The notes: generated by a model not told the origin, from the letters alone. Positions 29,361 to 39,786 are shown, numbered from the stretch's first letter. The stretch is 64,000 nt of DNA from Mycolicibacterium canariasense (GCF_002101555.1 NZ_LQOL01000042.1:248001-312000); one strand, 5' to 3'. Numbers and translations are program-made.

Positions 29361-30910
29361 CCACCAACGAGGTCAAGGTCGTCACCGCCGACCTGAGAGG
29401 CCTGGCGGGGGCGATGCGTGCGGTGTTCTGGTATCAGCCGGACGCGCAGGTCATGCCGCCGGACCAGTTGCCGTTGGCGATCACGGCGACCGCGAATCTG
29501 CGCGACAACGCCGCTGAGCTGACGCAGTACCAGAATCTCGCGGAGGCCCAGGGCCATCGGCTCGCCGAGATGCTGGACTCGGCCGCGAAGGCCTACGACG
29601 AGGTCGACGAGAAGTACAAGACCACGCTCGACGATCCGCAGCGGCACGCGGCGGTCGAGGGCATCACCTTGTCCCCGCCGTCCACACCGCTGCCCCCGGT
29701 ACCCCATGCGCCGCCGGCGCCGAAGGCCCTGGATGCCGGCGGCTACAGCAATATCGAGCAGACCCACATGCAACTGCTCAGCGGCAGCGACGCCTCGTTG
29801 CGGGCCGCCGCCGTGCAGTGGGACCTGGCCGCCGACAGCGCCGAGGGCGCCCGCCCACCGAAGAACACCTCCGACTGGGAGGGTGAGGCCGCCGACGCCG
29901 CCCACCGGCGGCTCGACGAGTACGGCAACTGGTGCACCGAACTGGGCGCAGCGTGGCGACGATTGGCCGGCGCCGCCAACAAGATCGCCGACGCGCACGT
30001 CACCGCGGTGACCGAACACACGCCGCTCTATCTCCAGTACCTCGCCGCCAAGCAGGCCCTGGCCCGGTTGCTGGCCGAGGGCGACGCCAGGTCCCAAGTG
30101 CAGGCCCAGCATGTGCAGGCCGAGATGGTGAAGCTGCAGCAGGCCTCCGACGAGGTGCGGCAGAACTACGCCGGGCAGGCCACCTTCGACCAGGTGAAGG
30201 TGGAAAAGCCCGGGTTCGCCTCATCCGGTGGGACCGGTGGCGGCACCACATCGGGCTCCGGCAGCGGCGGCGGTGGCGGTGGCGGTAACCCGGGCGGCGG
30301 TGCCGGCCAGCCTCTCGGAGCACCGCAGCCGCCGTCGGCGCCGGCGAGCCCGCAGGGCGCCGATCCGCTGTCGGCCGGGCAGTCACCGTCGGGCTCCGCC
30401 GGATCAGGCGCCAGCCCATCGGGTTCCGGCGGCAGCCCGGCCGGAAAGGGCGGTGGCGGCTCCCCCGCCGGCGGCGGGTTGCCGTCCGGGGGCGGGCTGC
30501 CAGGAGGTGGACTGCCCGACGGCGGGTTGCCCGACCCGGCGCTGGACGACCCGGGCGTCAGTCCCGCCGGTGCCGGTGGCGGCTCGGGTGGCGGCGCCGG
30601 CGGTGGTGGCGGCGCACCCGGCATGCCGCTGCAGCCCAGCGTCGGCGCCGAGACGGTCGGCCCGGCACCCGGTGGCGCCCGCGGCGGTGGCTCGGGCGCC
30701 ATCCCGGCGTCGGCCATGGGCGGCGGGATGGGCGGCATGGGCGGCGGCATGGGTGGCATGGGCCACGGCGGCGCCCAGCCGGGCAAGGAGAAACGGCGCG
30801 ATCCCAACCTCGCTCCCGACGAGGACCTCTATACCGAGGACCGCCCTTGGACCGAGGGCGTCATCGGGGCACGCAAGCGCCGTGACACCCCGGACAAGGA
30901 CCAGAAGTGA
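29357..30910 (+). CDS. espB: ESX-1 secreted protein EspB
   Basis: EspB is an ESX-1 substrate that is trimmed by MycP1 and forms oligomers. The 517-residue protein has a PE/PPE-like helical N-terminal domain: helix pair at residues 1-90 (AKAYDEVDEKYKTTLDD) and a second helical part with the WxG motif in SDWEGEAADAA near residue 177. A very Gly/Pro/Ser-rich low-complexity region covers about residues 285-480. The C-terminus (LYTEDRPWTEGVIG) matches M. tuberculosis EspB closely. It is longer than the 460-residue M. tuberculosis protein because of the Gly-rich region. Both ends overlap neighbouring genes by 4 bp. Confidence 0.93.
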   Translation: MTTNEVKVVTADLRGLAGAMRAVFWYQPDAQVMPPDQLPLAITATANLRDNAAELTQYQNLAEAQGHRLAEMLDSAAKAYDEVDEKYKTTLDDPQRHAAVEGITLSPPSTPLPPVPHAPPAPKALDAGGYSNIEQTHMQLLSGSDASLRAAAVQWDLAADSAEGARPPKNTSDWEGEAADAAHRRLDEYGNWCTELGAAWRRLAGAANKIADAHVTAVTEHTPLYLQYLAAKQALARLLAEGDARSQVQAQHVQAEMVKLQQASDEVRQNYAGQATFDQVKVEKPGFASSGGTGGGTTSGSGSGGGGGGGNPGGGAGQPLGAPQPPSAPASPQGADPLSAGQSPSGSAGSGASPSGSGGSPAGKGGGGSPAGGGLPSGGGLPGGGLPDGGLPDPALDDPGVSPAGAGGGSGGGAGGGGGAPGMPLQPSVGAETVGPAPGGARGGGSGAIPASAMGGGMGGMGGGMGGMGHGGAQPGKEKRRDPNLAPDEDLYTEDRPWTEGVIGARKRRDTPDKDQK

Positions 30911-31245
30911 GCCTCGAACCGACCGACGACATGCACCCCCAGGTAGCCGCCGTGCTGCGCCAGGCCAGCCGCCTGCAGGATCTGATGGACAGTCAGCTGC
31001 ACAAGATGGCCAGCGAATCTTTCACGGCGGCAGACGAATCCGAGACCGTGGAGGTAACCCTCAACGGTCACCACCATCTGGTCGACGTCTACTTGTCCGA
31101 CGGTGTGCTGCGGCTGGGGTCCGACACGGTGTCCCACCGGCTCAACGAGGCGCTGCACAATGCCACCGAGGTGGCCAGTGATTCCATTGCCGCCGACCAG
31201 GATCGGCTCAACGAGGCGATCGCCGAGATCACCGACGGCGATTAG
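30907..31245 (+). CDS. espL: EspL, YbaB-like ESX-1 accessory protein
   Basis: The 112-residue protein has the YbaB/EbfC-like fold: N-terminal helix (VAAVLRQASRLQDLMDSQLH), a beta sheet with SETVEVTLNGHHHLVDVYLSDGVL, and C-terminal helices. M. tuberculosis EspL (Rv3880c, about 115 residues) lies after espB in the same way and stabilises other Esp proteins. The GTG start overlaps espB by 4 bp. In M. tuberculosis espK, espJ and eccD1 follow; here a convergent ABC transporter operon ends 4 bp inside this gene. Confidence 0.88.
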   Translation: MSLEPTDDMHPQVAAVLRQASRLQDLMDSQLHKMASESFTAADESETVEVTLNGHHHLVDVYLSDGVLRLGSDTVSHRLNEALHNATEVASDSIAADQDRLNEAIAEITDGD

Positions 31246-32297
31246 ACCACCAGCACACCATCGGATTCGACGCTGACCCGGACCCGCTGCCCCACGGTGA
31301 ACGACTCACCACCGCTGACCTGTGCCAGCACCGTGTCGCCCGCGCTCCCGCTGGACTCACTTCCTGCCAGAGCCACCCGGACCCGGGACACCGCCCCGAG
31401 GAACGACACCGACTGCACGACACCACTTCCCGTCGCTTCGCTCGCCCCGGGCGCCAACCGCACTGCCTCGGGCCGAACCAGCGCCGTCCCCGCACCTGTC
31501 ACCGAGCCGGGCAGCGCCGGGACGGACCTACCCCACAACAGCACCCGGCCGTCGACAACCTCGGCGGGAACGCGATTGCTCAGCCCGACGAACTCGGCCA
31601 CGAACGGTGTGGCCGGAGCCGTGTACAGGTCGGCGGGGGCGGCCAGCTGCTCCAACCGGCCGGCGTTCATCACGCCGACCCGGTCGGCGACGGCCAGCGC
31701 CTCCTCCTGGTCGTGCGTGACGAACAGCGTCGTGATGCCGACTTCCTGCTGGACCCTTCGGATCTCGTCCCGCAACTGGGTGCGCACCTTGGCATCCAGG
31801 GCCGAGAGTGGCTCGTCGAGCAGCAGCACCCTGGGCCGGATCGCCAACGCACGCGCCAGCGCAACCCGCTGCTGCTGGCCACCGGAAAGCTCACCGGCGT
31901 AGCGGTCCGACTGGGCCGCCAGCCCCACCAGCTCGAGCATCTCCAGGGCGCGGGCCTGCCTGTCCCGCTTGGCGATTCCGCGCATCTTCAGACCGAACGC
32001 GACATTGTCCCGCACCGTCAGATGCGGAAACAGGCTGTACGCCTGGAACACCATCCCGATATCGCGTTTGTTCGCCGGTACCCGGCTGATGTCCCGGCCG
32101 TCGACCCAGACGCTGCCCGCAGTCGCCTCGTCGAGCCCGGCCAGGATCCGCAGCGCGGTGGTCTTACCGCAGCCCGACGGGCCGAGCAGCGCGACCAGCT
32201 GGCCCGGCTCCATCCGCAAGGTCAGCCCGTCGAGTGCCCGCACCGGCCCGTAGTGGCGGCTCAGATCCCTCAACTCCACCGCGACACCGGCCGTCAT
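31242..32297 (-). CDS. ABC transporter ATP-binding protein (PotA/FbpC-like)
   Basis: The 351-residue ATPase has Walker A (LLGPSGCGKTTALRI), Q-loop (MVFQAYSLFPHLTV), signature LSGGQQQRVALARAL, Walker B VLLLDEPLSALD and the switch His in TLFVTHDQEEA. A C-terminal TOBE-type domain follows from about residue 240. It energises the importer made of the next three genes and is the last gene of that operon, overlapping the permease upstream by 4 bp. The group serves polyamines, iron or phosphonates; the substrate is open. Confidence 0.93.
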   Translation of the reverse strand: MTAGVAVELRDLSRHYGPVRALDGLTLRMEPGQLVALLGPSGCGKTTALRILAGLDEATAGSVWVDGRDISRVPANKRDIGMVFQAYSLFPHLTVRDNVAFGLKMRGIAKRDRQARALEMLELVGLAAQSDRYAGELSGGQQQRVALARALAIRPRVLLLDEPLSALDAKVRTQLRDEIRRVQQEVGITTLFVTHDQEEALAVADRVGVMNAGRLEQLAAPADLYTAPATPFVAEFVGLSNRVPAEVVDGRVLLWGRSVPALPGSVTGAGTALVRPEAVRLAPGASEATGSGVVQSVSFLGAVSRVRVALAGSESSGSAGDTVLAQVSGGESFTVGQRVRVSVESDGVLVV

Positions 32298-33052
32298 CCG
32301 CGGCGCCCCCTTCTCGTCACCAATGAAAGCACCAACAACAGAACGAAACCGAAGATGAGGGTGGCCAGCGAGGCGGCCACCGAGGTGGGGCCGTCGGCCT
32401 TGCCGATCGTCACGATCTGCACGGGCAACGTCATGAATCCCGACAGCGAGGCCACCGTGTACTCGCCGAGCACCACGGCGATCGAGATGAACGCCGCCGC
32501 CAGGATGCCCGACCAGATGTTGGGCACGATCACCCGCACGATGGTCGTGAACCACCCGGCTCCCAGTGAGCGCGCCGCCTCCGCGAGGGTGGTCAGGGCG
32601 ATCGACGACAGCGCCGCGTCCACGGCGCGGTAGGCGAACGGCAGCACCAGCACGATGTAGACGAAGGTCAGGGTGAGTGCCGACTCGCCGAGCAGATAGG
32701 TGACCCACAGATAGACGTTGCGCAGGCCGACCACGATCACCAGCGCCGGAATGGTCAGCGGCAGCAGGCACAGGAACTCGACAAGCCTGCGCGCCCACGG
32801 GGTACGCAACCGAACCCAGATCATCGTCGGCACCAGCACCGCCAGCATCGCCGCGACCGTCAGCACCGCCAGCAGCACCGAGGTGACGATGGAGCCAACC
32901 AATTCGTCGTCGGTGACCAGGCTGTGCCAGGCTGCCAGCGTGCGGCCGCCGCCGAGAGGATCCCTGGTGGAGAAATCGGCCATCGCATAGAGCGGCAGCA
33001 GGAAGAACAGGCCGAACAACACCCACAGCGCGCCGCGCACCGCCTTCGTCAT
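32294..33052 (-). CDS. ABC transporter permease
   Basis: The 252-residue permease has about six helices and the BPD inner-membrane EAA loop (EAARSLGAGWFTTIVRVIVP) that docks on the ATPase. The ATG at 33052 overlaps the upstream permease stop by 4 bp; a GTG nine bases earlier is also in frame. It pairs with the permease encoded upstream to form the heterodimeric channel. Confidence 0.9.
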   Translation of the reverse strand: MTKAVRGALWVLFGLFFLLPLYAMADFSTRDPLGGGRTLAAWHSLVTDDELVGSIVTSVLLAVLTVAAMLAVLVPTMIWVRLRTPWARRLVEFLCLLPLTIPALVIVVGLRNVYLWVTYLLGESALTLTFVYIVLVLPFAYRAVDAALSSIALTTLAEAARSLGAGWFTTIVRVIVPNIWSGILAAAFISIAVVLGEYTVASLSGFMTLPVQIVTIGKADGPTSVAASLATLIFGFVLLLVLSLVTRRGRRG

Positions 33053-33891
33053 GTCAGCCACCGCGCGGTCCGCCGCACCAGGGCGTTGTAGGCCACCATC
33101 ACGACGGCGACGACGACGATCATCTCCAGCGCCAGCGCATAGGCGAAACCGGATTGCCCGAGCACCACCTCACTGGTCAGCGCGGCCCTGATGAGCAACG
33201 GCACGATCGGGCTGCCCTGGCTGACCAGCGCCGCCGCGGTCGCGTACGCGGCAAAAGCGTTGGCGAACAACAACAGCAGCGACCCGAGAAAGGCGGGGGT
33301 CAACAGCGGGACACCCACCTCGCGCCAGTAACGCCATGGCCCGGCACCCAGGCTGACGGCGGCCTCACGCCACTGCACGCGCAGGCCCTCCAGCGCAGGC
33401 AGGAACACGATGACCATCAACGGGATCTGGAAATAGCTGTACACCAGGATCAGTCCGGGCAACCCGTAGAGCCAGCCCGAGCCGGCGAGATCCCAGCCGA
33501 AGGCCTGCTGCGCCCACACCGTCAGCACGCCGTTCAGTCCGATGGTGGCCAGGAACGCGAACGCCAGTGCGACACCACCGAACTGGGCCAGCACACTGCA
33601 CAACGACAGCACCACCCGGCGCACCAGCGAACCCGGCGAACTACCGGCGATCAGCCAGCACAACAGGGCCCCGAACACCGCGCCGATCAGTCCGGTGCTG
33701 CCGGACAGCAGCAGGCTGCGGCCCAGCGCCGCCAGCGGTGCCTCGCTGAACAGCGCGGTGAGCCGCTCCGGTGAGAAGCAGCCGTCCACGACGAATGCGT
33801 TCACCAGCACCGTCACCGTCGGGATGATCAGGAACACGGTCACCACCACCAGGAACGGCAGCAGGGGTAGCACCTCGCGTACGCGACGCAC
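33049..33891 (-). CDS. ABC transporter permease
   Basis: The 280-residue permease has six or so helices and the EAA loop (REAAVSLGAGPWRYWREVGV). The start is uncertain: GTG at 33891 is used here, giving VRRVREVLPLLPFLVVV; a CTG overlapping the stop of the binding-protein gene is an alternative. It is the first permease of the operon, directly after the binding protein. Confidence 0.87.
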   Translation of the reverse strand: MRRVREVLPLLPFLVVVTVFLIIPTVTVLVNAFVVDGCFSPERLTALFSEAPLAALGRSLLLSGSTGLIGAVFGALLCWLIAGSSPGSLVRRVVLSLCSVLAQFGGVALAFAFLATIGLNGVLTVWAQQAFGWDLAGSGWLYGLPGLILVYSYFQIPLMVIVFLPALEGLRVQWREAAVSLGAGPWRYWREVGVPLLTPAFLGSLLLLFANAFAAYATAAALVSQGSPIVPLLIRAALTSEVVLGQSGFAYALALEMIVVVAVVMVAYNALVRRTARWLT

Positions 33892-33896
33892 CGGTG

Positions 33897-35030
33897 TCAG
33901 CCGATCGCCTTGGCCCAGTTGGCTTTCAGATAGTCGGTGGCCTTCTTGTTCTGCTCCACGGAGACGAAGGTCGCCGCGCCGTCCACCGGCGGCAAGGTGC
34001 CGTACGTCGCCCGGTCGATGCTGCCCTTGGTCACCATCGAGTCGGCCCGCACCGGCCGGGCGCCGCCGGCCAGGTACAGGTTCTGTCCTTCGTCGCTGTA
34101 CAAGAATTCCTGCCACAACCGGGCCGCCGCCGGGTGCGGAGCCTCGGCGTTGATGGCCTGGTAGTAGTACCCGGCCACCGCGGCGTTGTGCGGGATGACC
34201 ACCTTCCAGGTGGGTACCTTCTTGGCCTGCGCGACGTTGAGGTAATCCCAGTCGATCACCACCGGCGTCTGCCCGGAGGCGATGGTGGCCGGGGTCGGAT
34301 CCACCGGAAGGAAGTTGCCCGCCTGGTTGAGTTTGTGGAAGAACTCGACGCCGGGGGCGATATCGTCCGGCGAACCGCCCTGGGCCACCGCGACCATCAT
34401 CACCCCGGAGAACGCGGCGCCGGCCTGCGTCGGGTCGCCGTTGAGCGCCACCTTGCCCTTCAGTTCGGGCTTGAGCAGGTCGTCCACGCCGGCGATGACC
34501 CCGACCTTGGCCGAGTCGTACCCGATCGACATGTAGCCGCCGTAGTCGTTGACCCACCGGCCGTCCGGGTCCTTGAAGGAGTCGGAGATCTCGGCGAAAT
34601 GCTCCACCTTGTACGGCGCGAACATGCCGGTGTTGGCCAACGCCACCGACTGGCCCAGGTCGAACACGTCGGGCGCGGTGCTGCGGCCCTTCTGCTGCTG
34701 GGCGGCGTTGATCTCCTCCTGGCTGCTGGCTCCGGGCTGGGCGGAGTTGACCTTGATGCCGTACTTGGCGGTGAAGGCCTCGATGATGGCGCCGTAGTTG
34801 GCCCAATCCGGCGGCAGGGCGATGACGTTCAGTTCGCCTTCCTTCTTGGCCGCCTCGACCAGACCGTCCATCCCGCCGAAATCTGCGGCCGAGGTCGCGG
34901 TGCTCGCCGCGGTGCCGCCCTGCCCGTCCTTCTTCTCGGGCGGCGCACAGGAGGTGACCAACCCCGCGGCAAGCAGCGCGGCGGCGGTCATCGCCAGCAG
35001 ACCCGACGTGTTCAGCCCAGATTTCTTCAT
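33897..35030 (-). CDS. ABC transporter substrate-binding lipoprotein
   Basis: The 377-residue protein starts MKKSGLNTSG and has a lipoprotein signal with the lipobox LVTSC, so the mature protein is anchored outside the membrane. The rest is a two-lobe binding protein of the iron/polyamine/phosphonate cluster (LVEAAKKEGELNVIALP, TAPDVFDLGQS, TPVVIDWDYLN). Strong GGAGGG precedes the ATG at 35030. It is first in the operon. The ligand residues are not clear enough to name the substrate. Confidence 0.9.
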   Translation of the reverse strand: MKKSGLNTSGLLAMTAAALLAAGLVTSCAPPEKKDGQGGTAASTATSAADFGGMDGLVEAAKKEGELNVIALPPDWANYGAIIEAFTAKYGIKVNSAQPGASSQEEINAAQQQKGRSTAPDVFDLGQSVALANTGMFAPYKVEHFAEISDSFKDPDGRWVNDYGGYMSIGYDSAKVGVIAGVDDLLKPELKGKVALNGDPTQAGAAFSGVMMVAVAQGGSPDDIAPGVEFFHKLNQAGNFLPVDPTPATIASGQTPVVIDWDYLNVAQAKKVPTWKVVIPHNAAVAGYYYQAINAEAPHPAAARLWQEFLYSDEGQNLYLAGGARPVRADSMVTKGSIDRATYGTLPPVDGAATFVSVEQNKKATDYLKANWAKAIG

Positions 35031-35252
35031 GCGCAAACCCTCCGTTGAGCAGACGGCCGGCCGGTGACGCGCCGGTGTCGCGAACCGCCTGTGGCGATGA
35101 ACCTGCAATGAACGCAGACCGACCCTACCGGCGCATTCGGGTCCGTGACGGGTCTTCACGAAATGCCGGACGGCGGTGGGCGCGCCAGGTGATCCGGCGT
35201 GCCGCCGCGGCCGGAATCGGCATTTGCGCAGGTCGGCACATACCATCGGGGG

Positions 35253-35825
35253 GTGGGTGAACGCGAGGCCCCAGATCCGGGGGTGCACGGGACCGCCGAT
35301 CCGGCCGATGCCGGCGGCGCGAACGGTGCCGGCCATCCGGGCTGGACGGGGCACAACGCCAGCGTGTGGGACGACCCGCGGCTCTACGAACCGGTGGCCG
35401 CGCCACCGGAACCGCAGACCGGGCCCTTCGATGCGTTCAACACCGGGACGTGGACGTTCAAACCTCCGCCGCCGCCCTGGTATCGCACCCGGCAGGCAAC
35501 CCTGGCCCTGCTGGCGCTCGGCGCCGCGGCCGTCGCGCTGGTGGTGTCGGTCGTGCTGCTGGCCTTCTCCGGCTCGAGCGACGACGCACCGGTGGACCAG
35601 GTGAGCACCACGCCGAGTTCGACGCCCACCACCACCCCGCTGTCGACCGAGCCGCCGGCACCGCCTCCTCCCCCGCCACCACCGCCTCCGCCCCCGCCGG
35701 AGGAGCCGGCGCCCGAACAGTCCTGGCCGGCGCCGCGTCAGCGCAGTGAGCCGCCACCCAAACCCAGGATCAACGTGACCCGGCCGCCGATCAGCGTTGC
35801 GCCGCAACCCAGGACGGCACGATGA
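35253..35825 (+). CDS. proline-rich single-pass membrane protein
   Basis: The 190-residue product has a cytoplasmic N-terminal part of about 75 residues with [19 protein letters not shown], one helix ([21 protein letters not shown]) and an outside tail rich in Thr, Pro and Ser with a run of about 15 prolines. The start GTG at 35253 is the best available but its ribosome site is not convincing. The next gene overlaps by 4 bp. I do not recognise the family; such proteins are often cell-envelope linked. The 222 bp upstream hold no other gene I can support. Confidence 0.75.
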   Translation: MGEREAPDPGVHGTADPADAGGANGAGHPGWTGHNASVWDDPRLYEPVAAPPEPQTGPFDAFNTGTWTFKPPPPPWYRTRQATLALLALGAAAVALVVSVVLLAFSGSSDDAPVDQVSTTPSSTPTTTPLSTEPPAPPPPPPPPPPPPPEEPAPEQSWPAPRQRSEPPPKPRINVTRPPISVAPQPRTAR

Positions 35826-36232
35826 CCGCGCCGGGCGCGCAGTGGGCGCAGTCCTTCGCCGCCGCGCCCGTGGCCGCCCTCGCCACCGCCGCCGACGGTG
35901 TCCCCCATCTTGTGCCGGTGGTGTTCGCCGTCAGCGGCGACACGATCTACACCGCGGTGGACGCGAAGCGGAAGTCGACCAAGCGGTTACGGCGACTGGC
36001 CAATATCGAGGCCAACCCGCGGGTGAGCCTGCTGGTCGACCACTACACCGACGATTGGACGCAGTTGTGGTGGGTGCGCGCCGACGGGACCGCCGAAATC
36101 CACCCGCACGGTGAACAGATGGCGATCGGTTACGCGTTGCTGCGCGCCAAGTACCACCAATACGAGCGGACCGCGCTCGACGGTCCGGTGGTGGCGATCG
36201 CCGTGCAGCGCTGGTCGTCCTGGCACGCGTGA
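35822..36232 (+). CDS. PPOX-class (F420 or FMN) oxidoreductase-like protein
   Basis: The 136-residue protein has the split-barrel flavin fold: [57 protein letters not shown] and the [11 protein letters not shown] segment. This corresponds to a mycobacterial PPOX subgroup thought to use F420 (TIGR03668-like). The reaction is unknown. It overlaps the proline-rich gene (ATGA), and a hairpin follows its stop. Confidence 0.85.
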   Translation: MTAPGAQWAQSFAAAPVAALATAADGVPHLVPVVFAVSGDTIYTAVDAKRKSTKRLRRLANIEANPRVSLLVDHYTDDWTQLWWVRADGTAEIHPHGEQMAIGYALLRAKYHQYERTALDGPVVAIAVQRWSSWHA

Positions 36233-36244
36233 GCCGAGACGAAA

Positions 36245-36271
36245 GTGGGGCACCCGGTGCGGGTGCCCCAC
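36245..36271. terminator. bidirectional hairpin terminator candidate
   Basis: GTGGGGCACCC (36245-36255) and GGGTGCCCCAC (36261-36271) form a perfect 11-bp stem with a 5-base loop between the convergent PPOX and carboxylic acid reductase genes. No good T-tract follows on the plus strand; on the minus strand TTTCGTCT follows, so it most likely ends the reductase transcript. Confidence 0.72.
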
Positions 36272-36288
36272 CGTCGTTCGGGGCTGAG

Positions 36289-39200
36289 CTAGAGCAGGCC
36301 GAGCAGTTGCAGATCGGTGATGTACTTGACGATCACCGGGGCACTGACATGCGGAATGTCTTTGTCCGGGCCGATTTTCGCTTCTTGCACGGCAACGCGG
36401 AAGACATCGGTCGGCGCGATCGAACCCTGCACCGGTGTCTCCGGACGCTGGTAGTTGTGCAGCAGCGGTAGCAGCGACGCCTGCCGCTGCTTGTCCGGCA
36501 ACGACCGCAGTGCGGTCTCGAACCGCGCCAGCCACTTCCCGTACTCACCGACGCGTTCGATCTTGTAGCCGGCGTCGATCAGCCAGTCGACGAAGGTGTC
36601 CATGCCGATGCCATCGTCGTACGGGTTCATCACGTGGTAGGTCTCGAAGGCTCCTCCCGATTCGAGTGCCACGTGCTCACCGAGCGTCGAGATCGCCTCC
36701 GCGATGAACTCCACCGGCAGCCCGTCGTAGTGCGCGCGCTGCCGCTGACCGTCGGAGCCCAGCTCGTAGAACGACTCGGGCGCAATGCCGGTCGCCACCA
36801 GGCTGAACATCATCCGGGTGAACATGTCCGGCAGGTTGAGCTGGCCGGCGTAGCTGGTGTCGGCCAGGATCATGTCGCAGCGGAACACCGAGACCGGCAG
36901 CCCGGCCAGATCGTGGGCTTCGCGCAGCAGCACCTCACCGGCCCACTTGCTGGTGCCATAACCGTTGGCGTAGTTGTCGTTGATCGCGCGCACCGCGCTC
37001 ATCACCCGGACGTCGGCGTCCTCGACGAACTTGCCCGGCTCGATCTGGTCACCGACGCCGATCGTCGACACGTAGACGAACGGCTTGATCGTGGTGGTCA
37101 ACGCGATGCGGATCAGTTCGGCGGTGCCGAGGGCGTTGGGCCCGAACAGCTCGCTGTAGGGCAGCACGTGGTTGACCAGCGCGGCGGGATCGACGATCAG
37201 ATCCACCGTGTCGGCGAGCCGCTGCCAGGTGGCCTTGTCCAACCCGAGGTCGGCCTCGCCCTTGTCCCCGGCGATGACCTCCAAATGATCGGCGGCCAGT
37301 TCCCGATAGTGCGCAAGGAGTTTCGGATCACCGGTGTCGAAGGTCTTGTCGAGACGCGCCCGGGCCTCTTCGTTGCTGCGCGCCCGGACCAGGCAGATCA
37401 GCTTGCCGTCCACCAGGTCCATCCGCTCCAGCCACTCCAAGGCCAGGTAGCGGCCCAGGAAGCCGGTGGCACCGGTCAGCAGCACCGTGCGCACCTCGCC
37501 GTTCACCTTCGGAAGTGACGGGGCCGCAGCCAATGTCGCGGCGTCGATGAACTTGTCCAGGGTCAGCTCGCTGGCCGAGACCTCGGCGGCGTGCCGTCCG
37601 TGCACGGAGGCGAAGGTCGGGCGGCCGGTGCCGCCGGCGCGCTGCGTCTCGATGTGCGCGGCAATGGTCGCCAGGTCGGAGGCGGGGCTGACGATCACCG
37701 ACACCGGCACCTCGACGCCGAAGATCTCCTGCAGCAGATTCCCGAAGGTCAACGCCGACAACGAATCCCCACCCAGATCGGTGAAGTGCGCATCGGGTGC
37801 CACGTCGGCGGTCGCGGCGCCCAGCAGCGCCGCGGCGGCGCGTGACACCGTCTCGAGGACGGGCGCGTCCGCGCCTTCGGCCCGCAGCGCCCGCAGTTCG
37901 CGGGCCTGCCCGTCGGCCAGCTCCGCGTACAGCTCCTCCAGCGCGGGACCGTAGTGCGCCTTGAGCTTGGGCCAGGCCAGCTTGCGGATACCGGTCAGCA
38001 GACCGTTCTCCACGGTGAAAGGCGTTGTCTCGATGAGGAAATCGCGTGGCACCTCGTAGGACTGCAGGTCCTGCGCCTTGGCGACATCCTGCAGTGACTC
38101 GACGATGGCGCGCTTGAGGGCGGCCTCGTCGGTGAACTTCACCAGGGCATCCTCGGTGGGCACCACCACCGCCAGCAGGTAGGGCTGGGCGCTGTTGCCG
38201 TAGACGTAGATCTGCCGGATCAACGGGCTGTTGTTGCTGAAGGCGGCTTCCAGCTTGGCCAGCGTGACGAATTCGCCCTGGGCGAGCTTGAGCACGTTGT
38301 TGCGCCGGTCCACGTAGCGGATCTCGTCGGGCCCGAGCTCGGCGACGATATCACCGGTCCGGTAGAACCCGTCCTCGTCGAACACCCCGGCGGTGACCTC
38401 CGGGCGCTTGTAGTAGCCGGGGAACAGGTTGACGGTCTTCACCAGCAGCTCGCCGCGTGGATACGGTTGATCGGTCCCGTAGTAGCCGAGCTCGGGCACG
38501 TCCACCAACTTGTAGTCGATGGTGGGCGGGCGCTGCACCCGGCCGTCGAAGAACACCATGCCGGCCTCGGTGGAGCCGTAGCCCTCGCGCAGATGGATGC
38601 CGAGGAAGTGCTCGACCCACGCCTTCAGGGCATCGGTGATCGGGGCCGAACCCGTCATCGCGTCGACGTAGCGACCGCCGAGGAGGTTCTCCCGCATGTC
38701 GGCGAGCACCTCGTCCTCGTCCGCGCCGTGCGCGGTGCGGCTCTGGAATTCCTGGTAGAGCATCTCCCAGACGCGGGGCACGAAGTTCAGCTCGGTGGGG
38801 CGGGACAGCGCCAGGTCTTCGAGCAGCGTGGACAGATCGGCACGGGCGGCGAAGTAGCAGGTGCCGCCGGCGGCCAGCGTGAGGTACAGGATGCCGCGCC
38901 CCATCACGTGGCTCATCGGCATGAAGTTGAGGTTGATCGACGCGACGCTCGGCCCAAACCACGACTCGCTGGAACGCTGCCAGAACGAAGTGACCTGGCT
39001 TTCCAGGTACATCGCGCCCTTGGGCGCGCCGGTGCTGCCCGAGGTGTAGATGAGCAACGACAGCGGGTTCGGGTCGTCGGTGCTCGGGGCGGGAGCCTGC
39101 GGCAGGTCGGCTCCGCGGGCCAGCACCTCGGCCAGGGTTTCCACGGTGACGCCGGCCGGCAGCGCCGCGGCGGCGGCGACCAGGGCTTCGCGGTGATCGT

Positions 39201-39786
39201 CGACCTGCGGGTGGTAGTCGAAGACGACGATGCGCTCGGGGGCGTGGCCGGTGCGCGCGAGTTCGACGGCCTCGCCGATGTAGTCGACGCTGGCGGCGAT
39301 GACCCGCGGCTCGGTCTCGGTGAGGATCGGGGCCAGCGCCGACGCCGTCGAACTGGATTGCAGCGGAACCGACACCGCACCCACCTGACCGAGCGCGGTG
39401 TCGATGACGGTGTAGTCGGCGCTGGTGAAGCCGAGAATGGCGACCCGGTCGCCGGCTTGCAGGCCGGCGGCGTGCAGGGCCGCGGCGGCCGCCCGGACCC
39501 GGTCCCACAGCTGCGCGTAGGTGATGGTCTCGAATCGAGGCAGCAGCGCGGCGGTGGTTCGGCCGGTCGCCGGATCGGTGACGAATTCGACGGCGCGCTG
39601 GCCCAGCGCGGGGCGCTGCGCATAGCCCTGCAGCACGGTCTGGACGATCTGCGGCAACCTGATGCCCGGGGCCTCGGCGGCCTTCGCTACGGCCGGATCG
39701 GGCCGCGCCGCGGCGAACTCGGGATCATTGGCGGTCAAGTCGGCGATGCGGCGTTCGAGCCGTTCGTCTTGGATATCGTTCGGCAT
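36289..39786 (-). CDS. car: carboxylic acid reductase (copy 1)
   Basis: Carboxylic acid reductase converts acids to aldehydes with ATP and NADPH. The 1165-residue protein has an adenylation domain ([41 protein letters not shown]), a carrier domain with phosphopantetheine Ser675 in [10 protein letters not shown], and a reductase domain with [19 protein letters not shown] and the Tyr/Lys pair in YGTSKWAGE. It needs a phosphopantetheinyl transferase encoded elsewhere. The ATG at 39786 has AGAGG at seven bases; a GTG one codon earlier is weaker. A second copy lies 170 bp upstream. The reductase domains of the two are nearly identical, while the N-termini differ. Confidence 0.95.
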   Translation of the reverse strand: MPNDIQDERLERRIADLTANDPEFAAARPDPAVAKAAEAPGIRLPQIVQTVLQGYAQRPALGQRAVEFVTDPATGRTTAALLPRFETITYAQLWDRVRAAAAALHAAGLQAGDRVAILGFTSADYTVIDTALGQVGAVSVPLQSSSTASALAPILTETEPRVIAASVDYIGEAVELARTGHAPERIVVFDYHPQVDDHREALVAAAAALPAGVTVETLAEVLARGADLPQAPAPSTDDPNPLSLLIYTSGSTGAPKGAMYLESQVTSFWQRSSESWFGPSVASINLNFMPMSHVMGRGILYLTLAAGGTCYFAARADLSTLLEDLALSRPTELNFVPRVWEMLYQEFQSRTAHGADEDEVLADMRENLLGGRYVDAMTGSAPITDALKAWVEHFLGIHLREGYGSTEAGMVFFDGRVQRPPTIDYKLVDVPELGYYGTDQPYPRGELLVKTVNLFPGYYKRPEVTAGVFDEDGFYRTGDIVAELGPDEIRYVDRRNNVLKLAQGEFVTLAKLEAAFSNNSPLIRQIYVYGNSAQPYLLAVVVPTEDALVKFTDEAALKRAIVESLQDVAKAQDLQSYEVPRDFLIETTPFTVENGLLTGIRKLAWPKLKAHYGPALEELYAELADGQARELRALRAEGADAPVLETVSRAAAALLGAATADVAPDAHFTDLGGDSLSALTFGNLLQEIFGVEVPVSVIVSPASDLATIAAHIETQRAGGTGRPTFASVHGRHAAEVSASELTLDKFIDAATLAAAPSLPKVNGEVRTVLLTGATGFLGRYLALEWLERMDLVDGKLICLVRARSNEEARARLDKTFDTGDPKLLAHYRELAADHLEVIAGDKGEADLGLDKATWQRLADTVDLIVDPAALVNHVLPYSELFGPNALGTAELIRIALTTTIKPFVYVSTIGVGDQIEPGKFVEDADVRVMSAVRAINDNYANGYGTSKWAGEVLLREAHDLAGLPVSVFRCDMILADTSYAGQLNLPDMFTRMMFSLVATGIAPESFYELGSDGQRQRAHYDGLPVEFIAEAISTLGEHVALESGGAFETYHVMNPYDDGIGMDTFVDWLIDAGYKIERVGEYGKWLARFETALRSLPDKQRQASLLPLLHNYQRPETPVQGSIAPTDVFRVAVQEAKIGPDKDIPHVSAPVIVKYITDLQLLGLL

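Noticed and set aside
35031..35252. Search for a TPP or other riboswitch before the ABC binding-protein gene and for a gene in the 222-bp gap
   Set aside because: No conserved riboswitch core was seen in the leader, and the short frames there have no ribosome site or recognisable product.
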